64,000 nt of DNA from Mangrovimonas cancribranchiae (GTDB taxonomy: Bacteria > Bacteroidota > Bacteroidia > Flavobacteriales > Flavobacteriaceae). Shown piece by piece: positions 58,898-64,000 of this stretch; positions within the stretch are counted from its first letter, which is position 1, and every line of letters begins with the position of its first letter. The stretch lies in assembly GCF_037126245.1 (NCBI RefSeq), contig NZ_CP136925.1, positions 248,001 to 312,000 of the forward strand, given 5' to 3'. The notes under the pieces were generated by a model. The model was not told the origin of the DNA. It searched no databases and saw nothing but the letters and a program-made list of their open reading frames with translations. Made by a program: the position numbers and the translations under genes.

Positions 58898-59817
58898 TAT
58901 AGAATTATATTATTGTAAGGAATAATAGTATGGTACCCTTTCTCAGAAAAATAGGGTGTTGGATCTGTTAAATACGATACTAAAATAAAATCGCCGCCCC
59001 AAGCCCCAAGACTTTTAATCGCACCATTAAAGTCTGGAAAAAGCCTTTCTTTAATAGGGGTTTCATTTAAAATAGTGCCAATAAGCGCTTCATGTTTCTC
59101 GACACATTCGTTAAATAACGAAATATTTGTAGCTGAAATTATTTCATTGGTTAGGTTATTAACTTTGGATATAACGTCATTTTTATTAAAGTCTTTAGCT
59201 CTGTAATGTTTAATGCCATCACGGCTATTCTGCTTTTTATTAAGATGAACAAAATACAGGTGATTCTTAAAACTTGGATTAAAGTTTATAGGTGAAATCG
59301 CTCGCTCATTTATACTTTTATGGGGATTACAAAATAACTGATATGTAATTGGTGTTTTAGCACTAGCACATGCAATATCGTAACCGCTTCCTCCAAAAGT
59401 TGCCTCGGAAAGTAAAAAAGGATCAACATTAGCCCATTGCGCTATATTATTAATTAGAGTAGACGAAGACCCTAAGCCCCAATCGCGAGGAAATGTTAGG
59501 TGACTTTCTACACGATGTCCTGTGATTAAAAAATCAGGATTCAATATTTTAGCTTCGTTTAATAGTAAAAGCAACCATGTTGTAGTTTCATCTTTATTGG
59601 AAGCTTTAACTTTTCCATTAGCTAACCGAAATGTGTTTTCGTACCAAAGCGTATTGTTGTTATCAAAACTTTTCCATGAAATAACATTTGTAGCTTTACT
59701 ATTGTTAACCTGAAGAGATTGCCCAAAACGTGTTGGTAAAGCCAAAGCTTTGGCGCCATCTAATACCAAATATTCGGCAGTTAATAAGAGTTTTCCTTGA
59801 CTATGAAATGTTTTCAT
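58897..59817 (-). CDS. GYDIA-family GHMP kinase, candidate phosphomevalonate kinase
   Basis: The 306-residue protein is a GHMP kinase: motif 1 SQGKLLLTAEYLVLDGAKA, motif 2 PRDWGLGSSSTLINNIAQW, and GGSGYDIACASA, the name-giving GYDIA motif, near residue 145; the last motif is LGAWGGDFILVS. The family occurs in Flavobacteriia next to HMG-CoA reductase, as here, where the start lies on the reductase stop (TAATG). The window also has mevalonate kinase and mvaD, so the open step of the pathway is phosphomevalonate to diphosphomevalonate; this kinase is the likely candidate. That role is inference. Confidence 0.85.
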   Translation of the reverse strand: MKTFHSQGKLLLTAEYLVLDGAKALALPTRFGQSLQVNNSKATNVISWKSFDNNNTLWYENTFRLANGKVKASNKDETTTWLLLLLNEAKILNPDFLITGHRVESHLTFPRDWGLGSSSTLINNIAQWANVDPFLLSEATFGGSGYDIACASAKTPITYQLFCNPHKSINERAISPINFNPSFKNHLYFVHLNKKQNSRDGIKHYRAKDFNKNDVISKVNNLTNEIISATNISLFNECVEKHEALIGTILNETPIKERLFPDFNGAIKSLGAWGGDFILVSYLTDPTPYFSEKGYHTIIPYNNIIL

Positions 59818-61133
59818 TAAGAACGAATTTTTTCAATAGCGTCTACAACAGCACTATGGGTTACCGTGTGGTTTTTAAAATACTGAATAAGTTGTTTTTT
59901 TTCGTTTTCGGTAGCTTCAAATTGATTGAGGATATTCATTAAATGCATTTTCATGTGGCCTTCTTGAATACCTGTTGTTGTTAACGAACGAAGAGCCGCA
60001 AAATTTTGAGCTAAACCGGCAACAGCTACAATTTGCATAAGATCTTTAGCAGAAGGTTTGTGTAACAACTCTAAAGATAATTTAACTAACGGATGTAAAC
60101 TGGTTAAACCACCTACAGTACCTAAAGCTAAAGGTATTTCAATCCAAAACGTGAATTGTCCATTGTCTATTTTGGCATGTGTTAAACTTTTGTATTGTCC
60201 GTCTTTGGCAGCGTAAGCATGAACGCCAGCCTCAACAGCCCTAAAATCATTACCTGTGGCTAGTACAACAGCATCAATACCGTTCATAATACCTTTATTG
60301 TGTGTTACAGCACGATACGGTTCTACTTCGGCAATGTTTACAGCTTGAACAAACTTGTTGGCAAATTCTTCAGGATTTATATCATTATTTTCGGTGAGTT
60401 TTTCAATAGGACAACTAACTTCGGCCTTAACTAAACATTCTGGGACATAGTTTGATAGTATGCTCATAATAATTTCAATGTGCTTTTCATCATCATTAAA
60501 ATCAGCAAAGGTTAGTGCTTGTTCTTTAAAGGTTTTGGCAAACTCTTCTAAACAAGAGTTAATAAAATTTGCGCCCATGGCATCCAATGTTTCAAAGGTG
60601 ACATGTAATTGAAAATAGCCATCAATATCGGCTGTTTTATCACGTAATTCAATATCTAAAATACCACCGCCACGTTTTTGCATGTTTTTGGTAATGTGTT
60701 TGGTAGCATTTAGTAATTTTGGTTTTACAGTATTGAAAAATTGATGTAGTGTCGTTTTGTTGCCGTGATAATTAAAATGAACTTGACCAATTTTTATGGT
60801 AGAAATAACTTCTGCTTTAAAACCACCACGATCAAACCAAAACTTAGCCGCTTTACTAGCTGCAGCAACAACCGAACTTTCCTCAATAGCCATAGGGATA
60901 GTATGAACTTTTCCATTGATTAAAAAGTTAGGAGCAACACCAAGCGGTAAGTAATAATTTGTAATGGTGTTTTCTATAAACTCGTCGTGAAGTTTTTGTA
61001 GTTTTTCGTTAGTGTTCCAATATTGTTTAATAATGTTTTTAGCATTTTCATTGTGGCTAAAATAGGTGTCGACAATCCAATCTATTTTTTCAGATTTAGA
61101 TAACCTTGAGAAACCCGATATTGATTTGTTCAT
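59817..61133 (-). CDS. mvaA: Hydroxymethylglutaryl-CoA reductase, class II type
   Basis: The 438-residue protein has class II HMGR features: IPMAIEESSVVAAASKAAKFW with the catalytic Glu region, THNKGIMNGIDAVVLATGNDFRA (substrate Lys and Asp region) and GHMKMHLMNIL with the late His. It opens SGFSRLSKSEKIDW. It reduces HMG-CoA to mevalonate. Class II enzymes are sometimes degradative, but the coupled GYDIA kinase points to biosynthesis here. A TATCTTTG promoter element lies 104 bp upstream. Confidence 0.92.
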   Translation of the reverse strand: MNKSISGFSRLSKSEKIDWIVDTYFSHNENAKNIIKQYWNTNEKLQKLHDEFIENTITNYYLPLGVAPNFLINGKVHTIPMAIEESSVVAAASKAAKFWFDRGGFKAEVISTIKIGQVHFNYHGNKTTLHQFFNTVKPKLLNATKHITKNMQKRGGGILDIELRDKTADIDGYFQLHVTFETLDAMGANFINSCLEEFAKTFKEQALTFADFNDDEKHIEIIMSILSNYVPECLVKAEVSCPIEKLTENNDINPEEFANKFVQAVNIAEVEPYRAVTHNKGIMNGIDAVVLATGNDFRAVEAGVHAYAAKDGQYKSLTHAKIDNGQFTFWIEIPLALGTVGGLTSLHPLVKLSLELLHKPSAKDLMQIVAVAGLAQNFAALRSLTTTGIQEGHMKMHLMNILNQFEATENEKKQLIQYFKNHTVTHSAVVDAIEKIRS

Positions 61134-61236
61134 AGTATTGTAAACTCTTGCGTATTGAGTGTTAAGTGTTTGTTTTTAAGCTGTTTATTTTGATTGAGCT
61201 AAGGCAGCTTTATTTTTAAAGAATTAAGCTTAATTA

Positions 61237-61244
61237 CAAAGATA
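61237..61244 (-). promoter_or_regulatory. Promoter -7 element of the HMG-CoA reductase operon
   Basis: Minus strand TATCTTTG, exact consensus, predicting a leader of roughly 95-100 nt before the ATG at 61133. The rest of the 235-bp divergent gap (61134-61368) shows no other clear feature. Confidence 0.55.
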
Positions 61245-61368
61245 CTATTTCTTGGGTACTATTCTTAAGATGTTAAACTTATAAATAGCCTATTAAACTG
61301 TTAATATCTACGGTTTTTTGAGGATTTTTTAGTAAACTTGACATCATTTTGAAAAAAAATAAGAATTA

Positions 61369-63594
61369 ATGAAATTTATGAGGTTTTTGTCGCTATTTTT
61401 CTTCTTTGCGACATGTATAGCAACTGCACAAAATAAAGAAATAACCCTATCTGAAATTTGGAATGGCACATTTAGAACAGAACGTATGGATGCGTTACAT
61501 TCTATGAAAAATGGGCAACAATATTCTGTGTTAAATTTTGATAGGTATTCTCGTTCTACATCTATAGATGTGTACGATTACAAAACACTTTCAAAAGTAA
61601 AAACACTTGTAAGTTCTGCATCAATAAAAGAAATCGATTACTTTACCAATTATACTTTTAGTAACGATGAGAGCAAAGTGCTTTTAGCTACCAATGTAGA
61701 ATCTGTTTACAGACATTCAACTTTAGGAAAGTATTATGTTTATAACCTTACTTCGGGAGAAGTAACTTTAATTGCCGAAAAGAGAATTCAGGAACCAACC
61801 TTTTCTCCAGATGGTAGCAAAGTAGTTTACGGGTATAACAATAATCTTTTTATTAAAGACTTAATTTCTGGAGATACTAAGCAGATTACTTTTGATGGTG
61901 AAAAAAACAAAATAATAAACGGTATAACAGATTGGGTTTATGAAGAAGAATTTGCTTTTGTAAGGGCTTTCGAGTGGAATAAATCAAGCGATAGAATAGT
62001 CTTTATTAGGTTTGATGAAACTAATGTACCACAATTCTCTATGGATGTTTTTGGTACACAACTTTATCCAGAAGAACAAGAGTTTAAATACCCAAAAGCA
62101 GGAGAGGCCAATTCTGTTGTATCCCTTCATTTGTATGATGTGAATAAAGAAACACTTGCCGAAATTAACGTAGGAAAAACATATAACGATTTTTATATTC
62201 CTAGAATTAAATGGTCTGAAAATGAAGATGTATTAAGCGCACAATACATGAATCGTCATCAAAACGAACTAGATTTATGGTTTATTAATACTAAAAAAGA
62301 TACCGCAAAGTTAGTGCTTGCAGAAACCGACAAAGCGTATGTAGATATTACAGATAACCTTACATTTTTGAATGATAATAGCTTTATTTGGACAAGTGAA
62401 AAAGATGGGTTTAATCATATATATCACTACAGTAAAGAAGGCGATTTAATTAACCAAGTAACTAACGGAACATGGGAAGTAACTGCCTATTATGGATATG
62501 ATGAAAAATCGAAAAAAATATTTTATCAATCTACAGAAAATGGTTCTATCAATAGAGATGTGTATTCAATAAAATTGAACGGTAGAAGCAAAGAGCGGTT
62601 AACAAAAAGTACAGGTACAAACAGCGCTGCATTTAGTGCCGATTTCTCTTACTTTATAAACACCTTTTCTAGTGCCACGACACCACCAGAATATACATTA
62701 AACAACGCTGAGTCTGGCGATGTCATTAAGAGTATTAAAGACAATGATAAATTAGCTAGTAAAGTTTTAAATTATAAAACATCTGAAAAAGAATTCACAA
62801 CTATAAACGTAAATGGTAACGACTTAAATATGTGGCTAATTAAGCCTGCCGATTTTGATGAAAATAAGCAGTATCCCTTATTTATGTACCAGTATTCGGG
62901 ACCTGGATCGCAACAAGTTGCAAACCGCTGGAATAGCTCAAACGATTATTGGTACCAAATGTTAGCACAAAAAGGTTATATTGTAGCCTGTGTTGATGGT
63001 CGTGGAACAGGTTATAAAGGTGCTGAATTTAAAAAAGTAACTCAAAAACAACTAGGGAAATACGAAGTAGAAGACCAAATAGCAGCCGCTAAAAAATTAG
63101 GCGAACGTTCTTACATTGATGCTTCTAGAATTGGAATTTGGGGATGGAGTTACGGTGGCTTTATGAGTAGCAATGCCTTGTTTAAAGGTAACGATGTGTT
63201 TAAAATGGCTATTGCTGTTGCCCCTGTAACGAGTTGGAGGTTTTACGACTCTGTTTATACAGAACGTTACATGACCACGCCACAAGAAAACCCAGGTGGT
63301 TACGATAATAATTCGCCATTAAGTCATGTAGACAAGTTAAAAGGAGACTTTTTACTAATACACGGTTCGGCAGATGATAATGTGCATTTACAAAATACCA
63401 TGCGTATGGTGGAAGCCTTAATACAAGCCGATAAACAATTTGAATGGATGATTTATCCAGATAAAAACCATAGTATTTATGGAGGTAATACAAGGTTACA
63501 TTTGTATAAAAAAATGACCAACTTTATCGATAAAACTTTAGGAGATAAGATTCAAAATCAGCTAGATGAGGATGAAGTAAACATAAAATCATAA
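61369..63594 (+). CDS. Dipeptidyl peptidase IV, S9 family
   Basis: The 741-residue protein has a signal peptide (MKFMRFLSLFFFFATCIATAQ), an eight-bladed beta-propeller with the DPP4-type double-Glu loop (WVYEEEFAF) that holds the substrate amino terminus, and a C-terminal alpha/beta hydrolase with nucleophile Ser594 (GWSYGGFMS), Asp in HGSADDNVH and His in DKNHSIYGG. It removes X-Pro dipeptides in the periplasm. The next gene is a peptide transporter, which would import the products. Confidence 0.95.
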   Translation: MKFMRFLSLFFFFATCIATAQNKEITLSEIWNGTFRTERMDALHSMKNGQQYSVLNFDRYSRSTSIDVYDYKTLSKVKTLVSSASIKEIDYFTNYTFSNDESKVLLATNVESVYRHSTLGKYYVYNLTSGEVTLIAEKRIQEPTFSPDGSKVVYGYNNNLFIKDLISGDTKQITFDGEKNKIINGITDWVYEEEFAFVRAFEWNKSSDRIVFIRFDETNVPQFSMDVFGTQLYPEEQEFKYPKAGEANSVVSLHLYDVNKETLAEINVGKTYNDFYIPRIKWSENEDVLSAQYMNRHQNELDLWFINTKKDTAKLVLAETDKAYVDITDNLTFLNDNSFIWTSEKDGFNHIYHYSKEGDLINQVTNGTWEVTAYYGYDEKSKKIFYQSTENGSINRDVYSIKLNGRSKERLTKSTGTNSAAFSADFSYFINTFSSATTPPEYTLNNAESGDVIKSIKDNDKLASKVLNYKTSEKEFTTINVNGNDLNMWLIKPADFDENKQYPLFMYQYSGPGSQQVANRWNSSNDYWYQMLAQKGYIVACVDGRGTGYKGAEFKKVTQKQLGKYEVEDQIAAAKKLGERSYIDASRIGIWGWSYGGFMSSNALFKGNDVFKMAIAVAPVTSWRFYDSVYTERYMTTPQENPGGYDNNSPLSHVDKLKGDFLLIHGSADDNVHLQNTMRMVEALIQADKQFEWMIYPDKNHSIYGGNTRLHLYKKMTNFIDKTLGDKIQNQLDEDEVNIKS

Positions 63595-63624
63595 AAAACG
63601 AATAACTAACTAATACAACTATAT

Positions 63625-64000
63625 ATGTCAACTCAGGGAAATACAATAAAACAAAAAGAACTATTTGGACACCCGGTAGGATTGTACGTTTTGTTTTTTA
63701 CAGAGATGTGGGAGCGTTTTTCTTACTACGGAATGCGTGCTATTCTGGTGCTCTATTTAGTAGCTCAAACAACCGATGAAAATGCTGGTTTAGGATGGAC
63801 CAATGCTGAAGCTTTAGCGCTTTATGGATGGTACACTATGCTAGTTTATGTAGCTTCTATCCCTGGCGGATGGATTGCTGATAAACTATTAGGGCAGAAA
63901 AAATCGGTGTTATATGGAGGAATCCTATTAGTCGCAGGTCATAGTGTTTTGGCTATCGAAGAAATGTGGGCATTCTATACAGGGCTTGGGTTAATTATTG
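63625..64000 (+). CDS. POT-family peptide MFS transporter, cut by window edge
   Basis: About 125 N-terminal residues are visible from ATG 63625, open to the right edge. The opening KELFGHPVGLYVLFFTEMWERFSYYGMRA is the POT/PTR2 signature including the ExxERFxYYG proton-coupling motif, followed by ASIPGGWIADKLLGQKKS. It takes up di- and tripeptides with protons. It lies 30 bp after the dipeptidyl peptidase gene, likely the same transcript. Confidence 0.92.
   Translation, partial: MSTQGNTIKQKELFGHPVGLYVLFFTEMWERFSYYGMRAILVLYLVAQTTDENAGLGWTNAEALALYGWYTMLVYVASIPGGWIADKLLGQKKSVLYGGILLVAGHSVLAIEEMWAFYTGLGLII

Overview
The window is AT-rich DNA from a member of the Bacteroidota, almost certainly a marine-type Flavobacteriaceae. 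Reasons: SusC/SusD pairs, type IX secretion (T9SS) C-terminal sorting domains (SIYPNP type and the gliding-associated FTPNNDGYND type), promoters of the TAnnTTTG type with no obvious Shine-Dalgarno boxes, a mevalonate pathway with a GYDIA-motif kinase, and a coaX-lptC-ppiD gene order. No species assignment is attempted.

Positions 1-6654 hold one side of a galactan/galactose locus. A lipoprotein GH2 beta-galactosidase (cut by the window edge) and a GH53 endo-galactanase lipoprotein run leftward. Divergent from them is an operon of a GntR-type regulator with a sugar-sensing domain, galM, galK and galT. Polymer cleavage outside or in the periplasm is thus paired with Leloir catabolism of the released galactose.

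Positions 6685-31865 are a large alpha-glucan (starch/maltodextrin) utilization locus. The leftward arm is susC-susD-susE-susF-like followed, after a hairpin terminator, by a T9SS-exported GH13 amylase. The rightward arm is a LacI-family regulator, a maltose-type MFS symporter, beta-phosphoglucomutase, GH65 maltose phosphorylase, a GH13 cyclomaltodextrinase/neopullulanase-type lipoprotein, an esterase-GH31 fusion, a second GH13 lipoprotein and a SusB-type GH97. A perfect 16-bp LacI-style palindrome sits between the two arms. Expected flow: surface capture and cleavage, import by SusCD, periplasmic trimming to maltose and glucose, symport, then phosphorolysis to glucose 1-phosphate, glucose and glucose 6-phosphate.

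Positions 31864-47819 hold a large T9SS-secreted SprB-like repeat protein, selO, tesB, a BaiN-like flavoprotein and a DUF1697 gene, then mevalonate-pathway genes (mvaD, mevalonate kinase, a UbiA prenyltransferase) interrupted by a four-helix-bundle gene. Next come an RsuA-family pseudouridine synthase that has lost its catalytic Asp, a 321-bp gap with structured-RNA character, and a polyamine operon (arginine decarboxylase, agmatinase, deoxyhypusine-synthase-like protein, acidic small protein).

Positions 47820-64000 hold a decayed VOC-family pseudogene, an RMD1/DUF155 protein, an alpha/beta hydrolase, purine nucleoside phosphorylase, tRNA-Phe, a cell-envelope operon (coaX, beta-barrel protein, TPR protein, lptC, small membrane protein, CNNM transporter, ppiD-like chaperone), the HMG-CoA reductase/GYDIA kinase pair, a dipeptidyl peptidase IV and the start of a POT peptide transporter.

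No CRISPR array, phage, transposase or clear novel defence system was seen. The least explained items are the structured gap at 43998-44105, the Asp-less pseudouridine synthase, the GYDIA kinase as a candidate for the missing phosphomevalonate kinase, a REP-like palindrome inside the mvaD reading frame, and a 17-nt complementarity between the leaders of susC and the maltose transporter.
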